Shown here: positions 37,531 through 46,902 of the stretch, piece after piece
Layout of the letters: each line of letters begins with the position of its first letter
Numbering within the stretch: position 1 is the stretch's first letter
Assembly (NCBI GenBank): GCA_963837005.1
Contig: CAWIMC010000004.1
Location: 248,001-312,000, forward strand
DNA: 64,000 nucleotides
Direction: 5' to 3'
From: CALDTK01 sp963837005
GTDB taxonomy: Bacteria > Bacteroidota > Bacteroidia > Chitinophagales > Saprospiraceae
Notes under the pieces: generated by a model
The model's database searches: none
What the model was told of the DNA's origin: nothing
The model's input: only the letters and a program-made list of their open reading frames with translations
Program-made: the position numbers and the translations under genes

Positions 37531-38124
37531 TCAGTCTTCAGCTGCCCGCCGCAACAACAGTTGCAGCTGCTCCACGGCGTCCACGATCTCAAAGAACGAT
37601 GCGTCTGCTTTGGTGCCTGCTGGTTCGTCAGCCAACAACGCAGGGTCAAAGCCGTAGCACTGCCTGTGTCGAAGTCGCCCGAGCCGGTTGCGGAGTTCTC
37701 CGAAGAGCTGAATATTGACCACTTGACGCAGTCCATCGTCGCTGCCGAGCACGCGGTCGAAAAAGTCATCCACGTCGTACGCCAGGATCTCGATCTGCGG
37801 ACCGTACGTGTGCAGGATGCTAATCTCCCCCTCACGGGCGCTGATGCGACGGTAGGCGATCGGCTCACCAAAGGCGTTCAGCAGGAAGGGCACCCGGCCA
37901 GCCGCATCACCGCCAAAGAATGCCGCGTAGGTCTCGTGGTACGTCCCCGGATCTACCAACTCCAACAAGCCATCGCGGTGCTTCCCGAGCTCGAAGTGCA
38001 AAATGAGTTCCAGGAGCGCAGGCGGGAGACTTCCGTCAAAACGCTCGACGAAGTCCTTCGCCACAGGCACTCGCGGACTGTCGGGCGGATAGAATTTCCC
38101 AAAGAATTCTCGCAGCTCGCTCAC
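37531..38124 (-). CDS. GAD-like/DUF1851 domain protein
   Basis: 197 residues from a GTG at 38124 whose codon overlaps the stop of the upstream oxidoreductase (GTGA). LVDPGTYHETYAAFFGG, PFLLNAFGEPIAYR and the C-terminal CYGFDPALLADEPAGTKAD follow the GAD-like plus DUF1851 arrangement. Members are often immunity-type or SUKH-like proteins in toxin loci, but here the gene is coupled to a metabolic enzyme and no toxin is near. Sense hairpin element with GAC/GTC stem and GGAA loop at 38028-38042. Confidence 0.7.
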   Translation of the reverse strand: MSELREFFGKFYPPDSPRVPVAKDFVERFDGSLPPALLELILHFELGKHRDGLLELVDPGTYHETYAAFFGGDAAGRVPFLLNAFGEPIAYRRISAREGEISILHTYGPQIEILAYDVDDFFDRVLGSDDGLRQVVNIQLFGELRNRLGRLRHRQCYGFDPALLADEPAGTKADASFFEIVDAVEQLQLLLRRAAED

Positions 38125-39101
38125 GTGTCCTCGGCGTAACGGACCCCGATGAGCTGTCGGATGTCGGTGAGGGTTTTGTGAAGCAGTAGCGTATCGTCGA
38201 GACTCCACAACTCGCTCTCGGTTCGTTTTTCGCGGAGGTCGTCCACGAGGGCCTGCGCCTCAAACGAGTACCCAAAGCCGCGGGACTTGCCCACGTAGCG
38301 CCGCTCTTCCTCGCCGTCGTCGGGTTTGATCGTGAAACTGGATTGCTGATACCACATTTCATCCCAGAACAGCGTCCCTGTGCTGCCGTACACGACGGCT
38401 TCTGTCTTCGTGCGGGCGAGGGTGGTACAGTGTAGCGTAGCCAGCTGTCCGCCGGCGTAGCGAAATACGATCGTGTCATCGATATCGACTCCGTTTTCGT
38501 CGAGGCGCGCGACGGCGTTGATCTCGGTGGGTGCGCCAAGCAAGGCTTGCGCCAAAAACACTGGATAAATTCCGATGTCGAGCAAGGCCCCGGCCCCCAG
38601 ACTGAGGTCCGTAATTCTGTCGGTGTGTTGCGGTCCAGCTTTGAAACCTATATCAGCACGCAAGCCTTGGATCGTGCCGATAGCACCCGCATCGAGTCGG
38701 CTCTTCGCCGCCTGAAATGTTGGCAGGAAGCGCGTCCAAAGCGCTTCTAGCAGGTACACCTTCCGCCGACGCGCCAGTTCGACCATGGTTTTGACCTGGG
38801 CGAAGTTCATCCCGAGCGGCTTCTCGCAGATAACGGCCAGGCCACGCTCGATGCACATCTCTACGAGGCGGAGGTGGTCGGGATGTGGGGTTGCGATGTA
38901 CACCGCGTGGAGGTACGGCCCCTCAAAGAGCTCCTCGTAGGTACCAGCAGCGTAGCGGGCACCAAATTCCTTAGCGAAAGCGTCGGCGCGTTCCTGCGAA
39001 CGGGAAGCGACCGATTCGAGGGTGGCCCCCTCGACGAGCTTCAGGTCGGCGGCAAACTTGCGGGCGATCTTGCCGAGGCCCATGATGGCGAATCTGTACA
39101 T
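38121..39101 (-). CDS. Gfo/Idh/MocA-family NAD(P)-dependent oxidoreductase
   Basis: 326 residues. N-terminal Rossmann fold FAIMGLGKIARKFAADL, then HAVYIATPHPDHLRLVEMCI and the conserved CEKPLGMNFAQ with the catalytic-region Lys. The C-terminal sheet domain includes LLDIGIYPVFLAQALLGAPT. Resembles dihydrodiol/xylose dehydrogenase-type members; the substrate is not predictable. Coupled to the following GAD-like gene by a 4-bp overlap. A hairpin element with one extra T (38544-38559) encodes FLAQAL. Confidence 0.9.
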   Translation of the reverse strand: MYRFAIMGLGKIARKFAADLKLVEGATLESVASRSQERADAFAKEFGARYAAGTYEELFEGPYLHAVYIATPHPDHLRLVEMCIERGLAVICEKPLGMNFAQVKTMVELARRRKVYLLEALWTRFLPTFQAAKSRLDAGAIGTIQGLRADIGFKAGPQHTDRITDLSLGAGALLDIGIYPVFLAQALLGAPTEINAVARLDENGVDIDDTIVFRYAGGQLATLHCTTLARTKTEAVVYGSTGTLFWDEMWYQQSSFTIKPDDGEEERRYVGKSRGFGYSFEAQALVDDLREKRTESELWSLDDTLLLHKTLTDIRQLIGVRYAEDT

Positions 39102-39105
39102 GGTC

Positions 39106-39113
39106 GGAAGGTA
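39106..39113 (-). promoter_or_regulatory. -7 box TACCTTCC, 4 nt before Gfo/Idh ATG
   Basis: Minus-strand TACCTTCC, GACC, ATG at 39101. Weaker match to TAnnTTTG, same short spacing as the other candidates. Confidence 0.3.
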
Positions 39114-39140
39114 GGGTGGTGGGGGCCCAGAAGGAAAACA

Positions 39141-39497
39141 TCACCGTACTGGTGGTGTCATGCCGAAGCCAATCCAGATCAGTCGCCTCGGTTCCTGATC
39201 GCGCAGCTTCATCTCCTCGGAGACAAGCGTCGCAAAGGAGTCTACATCCATCCACCGCGGCTTCCGCAACAAAATGACCGAGCGCAGTGCCCGCCCATCG
39301 TTAAACAGAGTCTTGAAATCGTTGACATTGCAAGTAACCACGCTTGCCCCCAGTGTATTCGCTTCGGCGATTACGTCGGCGTCATCATATCCGATGTTCG
39401 ACAGCCCAAGATCTTTAAGGGTGACAATTTTGTGGTTACTCAGACGAAGGAGATTTTCGATGCGTACGTCTACACATTCGTCTATCAAGATAAGCAC
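39141..39497 (-). CDS. DUF5615 PIN-like toxin
   Basis: 118 residues, GTG start overlapping the antitoxin's TAG by one base. LILIDECVDVRIENLL, DADVIAEANTLGASVVTCNV and NDFKTLF carry the acidic residues (D-E near the N-terminus, D in DADV, ND) of the PIN-like fold, which cleaves RNA. Unusually short and AT-richer than its surroundings. Pairs with the DUF433 gene immediately upstream. Confidence 0.8.
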   Translation of the reverse strand: MLILIDECVDVRIENLLRLSNHKIVTLKDLGLSNIGYDDADVIAEANTLGASVVTCNVNDFKTLFNDGRALRSVILLRKPRWMDVDSFATLVSEEMKLRDQEPRRLIWIGFGMTPPVR

Positions 39498-39877
39498 TAC
39501 GACGCGCTATTGAATTGCGAGTCGATTACAGCGTTTGTACCATCCCAAACTTGGTCGGCCGTCTCTATGTCGCCCAGGATTTCCGACATATTAGCGGCAA
39601 AATAGACCATGGCTACTTCTACAAAATCCTTTGCCATGTGAGGGTAGCCTTCTATAATGCTATCAGCGGATTCACCCCCCAGTACACGTTCGACGACTAG
39701 CCAGACGGGAATTCTTGAATCGTCCAGCCGAGCACACCCGCCGCAAACTCCTGGGGTTCGCCGCACGCGTCCAGCCCAGAGGCTATGCTCAGCCGACGCT
39801 TTCGTCCGACCAACTGCAACTCCGTCGTCTCGGTGCATGTGCATCACGTCATTCCACCTCCGCTCTAGCCAACTCAT
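39497..39877 (-). CDS. DUF433 antitoxin
   Basis: 126 residues. RTPGVCGGCARLDDSRIPVW with GGESADSIIEGYP and VAMVYFAANMSEI is the DUF433 helix-turn-helix fold, a VapB-like antitoxin that binds DNA and the PIN toxin. The N-terminal 40 residues are unconserved, so the real start may be internal. Probably autoregulates the pair. The locus carries no hairpin element. Confidence 0.75.
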   Translation of the reverse strand: MSWLERRWNDVMHMHRDDGVAVGRTKASAEHSLWAGRVRRTPGVCGGCARLDDSRIPVWLVVERVLGGESADSIIEGYPHMAKDFVEVAMVYFAANMSEILGDIETADQVWDGTNAVIDSQFNSAS

Positions 39878-39920
39878 TCCAAGTGCTTTGACCCAAAGGT
39901 AAGCTTAGCCCAGGCGAAAC

Positions 39921-42100
39921 TTACCAAATCACCACCCGGTCCTCAGGCTTTACGTAGCCAGGGTCCCCAGGCTCGATGTCGAAGGCATCATAGAAGCTCT
40001 GCAGATTAATGACCGGGCCTACGGCGCGATACTCCCCGGGGAGTGCGGATCGGTCTTGACTTGGTTCTCGATGGCTTTGTCGCGATACTTCGTCCGCCAA
40101 ATCGTTCCCCAGCTCACGAAGAAACGCTGTTCTGGGGTCATGCCGTCGATGAGTCCCGGACGGCCATTTTCCGCCAGGTGAATCTGGAGGGCGTCGTAAG
40201 CGGAGTTGATGCCACCGAGGTCGCCGATGTTCTCACCGAGGGTAAAGTCACCGTTGACCTTGACGCCTGGCAGTGGCTCGTAGTTGCTGTACTGTGCCGA
40301 GAGTGCGCCGGTACGCGCATCAAAGGCCGTTCGGTCGGCGTCGGTCCACCAAGATTTCAGGTTGCCATCCTTGTCGTACTGCGACCCCTTGTCGTCAAAT
40401 CCGTGGCTGATCTCGTGGCCGATCACCGCCCCGATGCCGCCGTAGTTGACCGCTGCATCAGCCTGGTAGTCGTAAAACGGCGGCTGCATAATGGCGGCCG
40501 GGAAGACGATCTCGTTGTAGCTAGAATTGTAGTACGCGTTGACGGTTTGCGGACTCATAAACCATTCATCCTTATCGACCGGCTCATTGGCCTCACGCAC
40601 GTCTTTCTCGAAGTTCCACCTGCGGGCTGCTTCGCGGGCGGCGAGGTAGCTGCCGCCTTTACTGGCCGGCTTCACGGCAAGGGAGGAGTAGTCTTTCCAC
40701 TCATTCGGATAGCCGATCTTCACGCGAAAGGTCGCCAGCTTGCCGAGCGCTTCGCCTTTCGTCACCGGGCTCATCCACTCCAGTTGTTGGATGCGTGCCG
40801 CGTAAGCTTTAATGAGGTTGCCGACCATCTCCTCAGCCTTGACCTTGGCCTCGGCAGGGAAATACTCGTCGACGTAGAGTTTGCCGACGGCCTCTCCGAG
40901 TACGCTGTTGACGCTCGCTACCGCGCGCTCATCGCGGGCCCGCTGCTGCTTCGCCCCGCGCAATTCCTGTGAGTAGAACTCCCAGTTGGCGGTCTCGATC
41001 TCAGGCGTGAGGTAGTTGGCCGTGCCGTCGATGAGCTGCCAGGTAAGGTAGTCGCGAAGACTCTGCAGGTCGAAAGCGCCAGTTTTGGCGGAAGCCGTCC
41101 CTTTCCCAATCGTACCCTTGTCGGGCATCGCCTCACTCAGTAAGTCGAGGTAAGCCACCTCGCCGACGATGATGGTGTCCGGCGCAGTCATTCCATTGTC
41201 GGTAAACAGTTTTGTCCACTCGACTGCCGGAAGTTGAGCTTGTAATTCGGCTATCGTGCGGGGATTGTAGCGCTTGTACGGATCACGACGCGCCACCTTG
41301 TCGAGCTTCGACTCGGCGATACGGGACTCGATCTCCATGACGCGTGGGGCGGCCAGTTTGCTTTCGCCAGCGGTGTAGCCCGCGTACCGCAGCATCCGGG
41401 CTACGTGTCCAACGTACTTCTCGCGTCGCGCCACGCTCGCCGAGTCCGTGTCTAGATAGTAGTCACGGTCGGGCAAGCCGAGCGACCCGCCTCCGAAGTA
41501 AACCACCTTCTCATTGCTGTTCTTTGGGTTGCTGCCGATCCCATAGCCGAGCAGGGAGTTCCCGCCTTCCGGCAAAACCGACTTTTCGTAAGCGATGACC
41601 TCGGCAAAGCTCTTGAGATTTTTGATGCGCTCCAGACGCGCTTGGATGGGTTGTATCCCCTGAGCATCGCGGGTGACGGTGTCCATCGCGAGCGCGAAGT
41701 AGGTCGCGGCTTTGCCCTGGTCGGTGTCGATGCCGTAGGTTCCAGAGGCGGCGGCTTTCGCCAAAACATTCAGCGTCTGTGCGTCTGTTGTACGACGCAA
41801 CTCATCGAAGCTCCCCCAGCGCTCGCGGTCGGCAGGTATCTCGGTGCCATCCAGCCATTTGCCGTTGACGTAACGGAAGAAATCCTCCCCCGGCGAGACT
41901 GAGGTGTCCATGTAGTCCAGGTTGATGCCCCGACCGGCAACAGAGGCCGGATCGATCGTCTCCTGCACACTCGGCACTGCAAGCTCCTCGCTCGCGTCGG
42001 CGCTTGGAGATGTCGTGGACTTGGTGGACGTACAGCCCGGGGCACACAGCCCACCTATGAGTACGGTGACAACTAAATAGCTTAACTTCATGTACCTCAA
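39921..42100 (-). CDS. M13-family metallopeptidase (PepO-like), 3' frameshift as read
   Basis: About 725 residues when joined. Lipoprotein signal ending GLCAPGC. M13 N-terminal domain: NLDYMDTSVSPGEDFFRYVN, GKWLDGTEIPADRERWGSFD. Zinc site VIGHEISHGFDDKGSQYD with the third ligand in GENIGDLGG. The frame as read ends ...TDPHSPGSIAP because a G run near 40035-40040 appears one base short; restoring it gives the expected HSPGEYRAVGPV, FYDAFDIEPGDPGY and terminal VVIW. Degrades peptides outside the cytoplasm. 22 bp downstream of the response regulator. Three hairpin elements inside. Confidence 0.9.
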
Positions 42101-42122
42101 AGCGCCTGCCGCGCATCGGTGT

Positions 42123-42884
42123 TCACTGGATGAGGCGCATCACCTGGTCCTTCTTGGCCCGTGACACCATCACCTCACTTCCATCGGACATGAGCAGGGC
42201 TCCGTTGCGCATCACCTTGCGGATGCGCGCCACGTTGACGAGGTGGCGGTGGTGCACGCGTTGGAAGCCGTACTCGCTCAGTGGATCTTCGAGTTGTTTG
42301 AGGTTGCGGCTAATGGTCAGCTTGCGGCCGTCGCTGAGGAAGATGTACGAGTAACTCCCGTCGCTCTGGCAGTGGATGATCTCCGCGATCGAGACCAGCT
42401 CCCAGCCGTCGGCGGTGGGCAGGGATAGTTTGGACGAGCGGCCTTCCTCCAGACTCAGCTGGTCGAAGAGCACCTTGAGGGCGTTCGGGTCCCGATTCCT
42501 GGCTGGGTCGACGCTCACCTTCGCGAGGGCCGCGGCGAGTTCTGCACCGTCGACAGGCTTGAGGAGATAATCGACGGCTGAATGCCGAAAGGCCTTTACG
42601 GCGTATTGGCTATAAGCCGTCGTGAAGATCAGGTGGCTCGTCATCTCCTGCAGGTGACTGAGCAACTCGAAGCCATTGAGGTGCGGCATCTCGATGTCGA
42701 GGAAAAGAACATCAGGGTTGAGGCTGGGCAGTTCGGCGAGCGCCTCGCGGGGATCGGTAAACGACCCAATCACCGAGCAGTGCGGAGCGTAGGTCTTGAG
42801 GTCCCACGCGAGGGTCTCAATACAGTGCGGCTCATCGTCGACGATGGCGGCAGTGAGGGGCGCGGCGGAGGCTGTGGGAGTCAT
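42123..42884 (-). CDS. LytTR-family response regulator
   Basis: 253 residues from ATG at 42884. Receiver domain: AAIVDDEPHCIETL, phospho-Asp in DVLFLDIEMPHLNGFELL, TTAYSQYAVKAFRHSAVDYL with Thr and Lys in KPVDG. LytTR DNA-binding domain: IIHCQSDGSYSYIFLSDGRK, LEDPLSEYGFQRVHHRHLVN. Start codon overlaps the stop of the sensor kinase (ATGA), so the two form a two-component pair. The adjacent PepO gene 22 bp downstream may be co-transcribed. Confidence 0.92.
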   Translation of the reverse strand: MTPTASAAPLTAAIVDDEPHCIETLAWDLKTYAPHCSVIGSFTDPREALAELPSLNPDVLFLDIEMPHLNGFELLSHLQEMTSHLIFTTAYSQYAVKAFRHSAVDYLLKPVDGAELAAALAKVSVDPARNRDPNALKVLFDQLSLEEGRSSKLSLPTADGWELVSIAEIIHCQSDGSYSYIFLSDGRKLTISRNLKQLEDPLSEYGFQRVHHRHLVNVARIRKVMRNGALLMSDGSEVMVSRAKKDQVMRLIQ

Positions 42885-44899
42885 GTTGAGACGATTGGTG
42901 AACTTTGATGTAGGCTCCGAGACCCACTCGTAGTGGGCGGACCCGTAAGGTAAGTGAGGGAGATGACTACTTCGGTGCCGGCGGCCCGTCCCTGCGATGT
43001 TAGGTCGCGAACCTTCACACTGGCCGCGAAGTCGTGCGCCGCGGCTAACTTCTCGAGGCGCTCTTGCGAGATGTGCATCCCGAGGCTCTTTTGTACAGTC
43101 GCAGATCGACTCTTGGCCTCTTGAGCAGCAGCTCGGCCAACGCCGTTGTCGCGGATGATGATCTGTAGCGACTGCGTATTTAGCGCTCGGATGGTCACGC
43201 TCAATTTTCCAGTACCCTCGCTTTTGTGGAGCAGCCCGTGCCAAATCGCATTCTCGACATACGGCTGGATAAGCATCGGCGGCAAGAGCACGTACTCCGC
43301 ATCGACCTCAGCCCCGATGGTGAAGTCGTACTCGAAACGCTCGGCAAACCTGAGGCTCTCGAGTTCGACGTAGATCTTGAGGGCCCGCAGATCGACGCTC
43401 AGTGGCACCATCGCTTGCTTGCTGTTTTCCAGAATCAGCCGAATGAGACGGCTAAACTTCGTGAGGTAGTCCGATGCAGCCCGCACGTCACTGCGAATGA
43501 TGAATAGCTTAATAGAGTTGAGCCCGTTGAATAAAAAGTGCGGGTTCATCTGCGAACGCAGCGCCGACATCTCGACCTGGAGCAACTCTTCCCCGAAGGC
43601 GCGCTCGCGCTCGCGTTCGCGCCGTTGCACCACCAGCACCACCGCGAGCGCAAACCCGAGGCTCATCAAGAGCGTACCGATTTCGGTCAGGTAGTGCAGC
43701 ACCGGTCGCAACAGTGCCATATAACTTTCTACGATCGACCAGTCCATGATAGGGTCGAGGAACACCTGCGAGACGTACATAAAAATGCATACGGTCATGG
43801 CGAAGAGCCCGCTCGTCAGCGCCTTTACCGCGGCGTCGTCCCGGCGGCGGTACAGCGAAACGAACACCGGTATTAACAGCAGAACCTCCACCAAAAAGGT
43901 GATTCGGAACCACAAACCCATGTAGCCCAGCCCCCATACCGCCACAGACACCCCCCCCATTCGGGCCACTAACAGACTCAGCCAAAGCACCCCTGCACTT
44001 AGCTTTTCGTAGGCGAATACGCTGAGCATAGCCGTCACCCGTGGGCGAGGATCAATCTCCTCGAGCAGTACTCGCATAAACCGGAAAAAGCTATACGGCG
44101 CGAGCGTCACGGCAAGGATCAGCAACACATCGTCAAAGGCTACCCCAGGAAGCAGCGCCACGAACACGAAGTCCTCGTAACAGATGTAGAGGGCCTGGCA
44201 GACGACGAACGCGAAAAACCATTTCAGGATCCGATCGCCGCTCATCGCGTACGACGTCAGCAAAAAGATCGATAGCAATACCATCCATCCAATCACGAAG
44301 GCAGTGATCACCTGGTGTTTGCCGGCCTGCTGTTCCAGGCGGGCCGCCGATCGGATGGCGAGTCGCTTGCCTGCATACGTAGAGAAAAGGTTGGGTCCGT
44401 TCGGGTTTTGCGTACGGTAAATGATTTCATAGCGCTGTGGGGCCACCACGAGGCGGGCGGTGTTTCGGTACGTCATCGGCCACACGAGCTGCGAGGTACG
44501 CTGGGCGAGCGGCAGCCCGTTGCCCATCTTGAAGGCTGCCTCTAAGACCCCCGCTTTGTAGAGGTAAAGCTCACTGAAAGAGTGGATGCCGGGCTCGAGA
44601 TAGATCGTGTCGTGCAGCTGAAAGTCCACGCACACTCTGAACCAGTGACATGTGCCGTAGTCACCATCGTAGAGTTCGCGATCGACGTACCTCCACGCCG
44701 TGTCCGGCCTCCTGAACAGTGTCCGCACCTCCTGGACCTCTTTGGTACAGCTCGGGTCGTCGAACTCCTGGAGGTGGTAAATGACTTGAACGCCTTTCAA
44801 GAAGCTCGCTTGCGCAGGGTAGCAGTCTTGCGCGACAAGGGTTGCGGCAAGCAAGACATAAACGCTCGTATGGATCAACGCGATGAGGACACCGCGCAC
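42881..44899 (-). CDS. 7TMR-DISM sensor histidine kinase (LytS-like)
   Basis: About 672 residues from a GTG at 44899, which begins a signal peptide (RGVLIALIHTSVYVLLAATL ending VAQ); a TTG at 44950 is possible but lies in a hairpin element and adds unconserved residues. Periplasmic DISMED2-like sugar-binding sandwich (residues 30-200), seven transmembrane helices (roughly 205-430), then His_kinase domain QMNPHFLFNGLNSIKLFIIR with the phospho-His and HATPase motifs (PPMLIQPYVENAIWHGL; IIRDNGVGR). Coupled to the LytTR regulator. Confidence 0.88.
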   Translation of the reverse strand: MRGVLIALIHTSVYVLLAATLVAQDCYPAQASFLKGVQVIYHLQEFDDPSCTKEVQEVRTLFRRPDTAWRYVDRELYDGDYGTCHWFRVCVDFQLHDTIYLEPGIHSFSELYLYKAGVLEAAFKMGNGLPLAQRTSQLVWPMTYRNTARLVVAPQRYEIIYRTQNPNGPNLFSTYAGKRLAIRSAARLEQQAGKHQVITAFVIGWMVLLSIFLLTSYAMSGDRILKWFFAFVVCQALYICYEDFVFVALLPGVAFDDVLLILAVTLAPYSFFRFMRVLLEEIDPRPRVTAMLSVFAYEKLSAGVLWLSLLVARMGGVSVAVWGLGYMGLWFRITFLVEVLLLIPVFVSLYRRRDDAAVKALTSGLFAMTVCIFMYVSQVFLDPIMDWSIVESYMALLRPVLHYLTEIGTLLMSLGFALAVVLVVQRRERERERAFGEELLQVEMSALRSQMNPHFLFNGLNSIKLFIIRSDVRAASDYLTKFSRLIRLILENSKQAMVPLSVDLRALKIYVELESLRFAERFEYDFTIGAEVDAEYVLLPPMLIQPYVENAIWHGLLHKSEGTGKLSVTIRALNTQSLQIIIRDNGVGRAAAQEAKSRSATVQKSLGMHISQERLEKLAAAHDFAASVKVRDLTSQGRAAGTEVVISLTYLTGPPTTSGSRSLHQSSPIVST

Positions 44900-45161
44900 T
44901 GGGACGTGCACGCTGGGAATGTAGCAGGCGGGGCGCACGCCTTTCGGCAAAACTCACAATCGGTCGATCTGCATGTACGGATGACGTGTTTACGGTTATA
45001 CTCGGTCCTCATTCACGATTTCTTAGGACGAACGGCCCACGTCCCCCGTAAACAAGCGTACCGCTGATTGGCGTTAGCCCTGGCAAACGTCTTGCGTGCT
45101 ATTCGCCCCTCTACACGGGCATCGCGCCCGCACGTCAATTTTAACCATACTACAAGACCCC

Positions 45162-45788
45162 ATGAAAGTTCTTCCACAACTATCCCTCGTCGCACTCTTC
45201 GCCCTCGGTACAGCCCCCGCGCTCCAAGCACAAGCCACCTCCGCTCCCGCCCGAGCGCAGCAAAAGGTTGCAGAAGAATTTGCCGAAGAGGAAGCCGAAT
45301 TCGATAATGAAGTCAAAGATGCCTCGGAGGACTTAACCAAGGATATCAACCGTCGCGAGCGCGAAATCGCGCAAGCCAAGGCAATCAACGCTGGTCAACT
45401 CTCTGTTATCGACCAACGCGAAGCAGAGCTCGATGCGAAGCTTGCCAAAAAGGCCGCCGACCGCGATCAGAAGCTGGCCGCCGCTGGGCAAACCAAGGCT
45501 ACCCGCGCCGAGATCGAGGCCGATTACGTAAAGGAGGCTACCGAGATCGAGGAAGATCGAATGAAACTCCGCGAGGACCGTCGCGAAATCAATCAGCGTG
45601 CCGCCGACCAGGTCGGTGACGCCGACGAAGAACTCGTCGAGGAGATGAATGAATACGTCGAGGAGGTAATCGAGGCCAAGAAAGAGCAGGTCATGGAGGC
45701 CACCGAGGCCGTGGAGGAGATGATCGAGGATATGCCCGCCCCGGATGTACTCATCGAGCCACGTACTGGTACCGCCAATCCTAAGTAA
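45162..45788 (+). CDS. Secreted acidic coiled-coil protein
   Basis: 208 residues from ATG at 45162 with signal peptide MKVLPQLSLVALFALGTAPA...LQAQA. The mature protein is almost entirely charged helix, rich in Glu, Lys, Asp and Ala (VAEEFAEEEAEFDNEVKDAS; DREINRREREIAQAK-like). No Cys. Probably a periplasmic coiled coil. Repetitive composition makes family assignment by eye unreliable. A strong terminator follows at 45844. Confidence 0.65.
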   Translation: MKVLPQLSLVALFALGTAPALQAQATSAPARAQQKVAEEFAEEEAEFDNEVKDASEDLTKDINRREREIAQAKAINAGQLSVIDQREAELDAKLAKKAADRDQKLAAAGQTKATRAEIEADYVKEATEIEEDRMKLREDRREINQRAADQVGDADEELVEEMNEYVEEVIEAKKEQVMEATEAVEEMIEDMPAPDVLIEPRTGTANPK

Positions 45789-45843
45789 ATCACTCCGCTG
45801 CTCGCATCAGGACTCCCTGATCGTAGAGCACGAGCAGTAAGTC

Positions 45844-45883
45844 GAGCGCCACCGCGGATTCCGCGGTGGCGCTCTACGTTTTT
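45844..45883 (+). terminator. Strong rho-independent terminator
   Basis: GAGCGCCACCGCGG (45844-45857), ATTT-like loop, CCGCGGTGGCGCTC (45861-45874) is a 14-bp perfect stem followed by TACGTTTTT. It lies between the convergent coiled-coil gene and XerC/D-like gene and could serve the plus-strand gene; the minus side lacks a T tract. Confidence 0.85.
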
Positions 45884-45927
45884 ACAGGAGGCTGCCAGGA
45901 TGCAGTTCCGTAGTCGGAGACCATCAC

Positions 45928-46902
45928 TTAGCGTAGCAGTGGGTGACAACTCTCCAGCACATCTCGCAAATGACCAATGTCGAGGTGCGTGTACCGCTCG
46001 GTGGTGGTGATGCTCGCGTGTCCGAGCATTTCTTGTACGCTCCGCAGGTCGGCTCCGCCCTCGATCAGGTGCGTCGCAAAACTGTGTCGCAACGTATGTG
46101 GCCCCACCGCCGCACGGATGCCCGCCGCCCGCGCCAAGTCTCGCACGATCATAAAGACCATGTTGCGCGACAGCGCCCCCCCTCGCCGGTTGAGGAAGCA
46201 GGTCTCCGGTGAGCTAAGCATCTCGGGGGCAAAGCGTCGCCGTACGTGCTCCTCGTAGATGCGCCAGTGCTTGATCGCCTCAGCGCCGATGGGTATTAGC
46301 CGCTCACGTTGACCCTTGCCGATCACACGTATGAAGCCCGCCTCGAGGAAGAGCTGCCCGAGCTTGAGTTCCGTGAGCTCGCTCACCCGCATTCCGCAAG
46401 CGTACAAAAACTCGACGATTGCGCGGTTGCGCAGGCCTTCCGGAGTGCTGTGGTCGACTTGCTCGAACAGGGCCATCACCTGCTCGACAGCCAATACGGT
46501 CGGCAGTTTTCGCGGAAGCGGTACCGACTCGAGTTGCGCCGCCGGCGAGGCCTGGATATATCCCTGGCGCAGTTGGTAGAGATAAAAACCAGTGATTCCC
46601 GAGAGAACTCGCCCGACGGTGGTCTGCGCAAGGCCGAGTTCGTAGAGCACCTTCAACAGGGCGCGGATGTCCCCCTCGCAGATCAGCTCCGGGCTCCGCA
46701 GTTTTGCGGAAGCTGTCAACTCCGTACCCGCCTGCTCGGCGACGTACTCCACCAACTTGCTCACGTCTCTGAGGTAAGCCTCGACGGTATGGCTCGAGTA
46801 GCCCCGCTCCACCCGGAGGTGCCCCGCGTATTCCTGGAGAGGCTCGGACCAATTGGTCGGCAACTGCCGTAGCAACTGGTAGGACATCGGTGCTGGCTGC
46901 AT
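45928..46902 (-). CDS. XerC/XerD-like site-specific tyrosine recombinase
   Basis: 324 residues; ATG at 46902 overlaps the stop of PBP4 (ATGA), with a second ATG at 46887. SAM-like N-terminal domain YAGHLRVERGYSSHTVEAYL; catalytic Arg in CGMRVSELTEL, Lys in IGKGQRERLIPI, HTLRHSFATHLIEGGADLRS, VQEMLGHASITTTERYTHLD with His and Tyr nucleophile. Resolves chromosome dimers, acting with a partner Xer at dif. Two antisense hairpin elements, one with a CGC/GCG stem (46506-46520) and one short (46701-46713). Confidence 0.9.
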   Translation of the reverse strand: MQPAPMSYQLLRQLPTNWSEPLQEYAGHLRVERGYSSHTVEAYLRDVSKLVEYVAEQAGTELTASAKLRSPELICEGDIRALLKVLYELGLAQTTVGRVLSGITGFYLYQLRQGYIQASPAAQLESVPLPRKLPTVLAVEQVMALFEQVDHSTPEGLRNRAIVEFLYACGMRVSELTELKLGQLFLEAGFIRVIGKGQRERLIPIGAEAIKHWRIYEEHVRRRFAPEMLSSPETCFLNRRGGALSRNMVFMIVRDLARAAGIRAAVGPHTLRHSFATHLIEGGADLRSVQEMLGHASITTTERYTHLDIGHLRDVLESCHPLLR

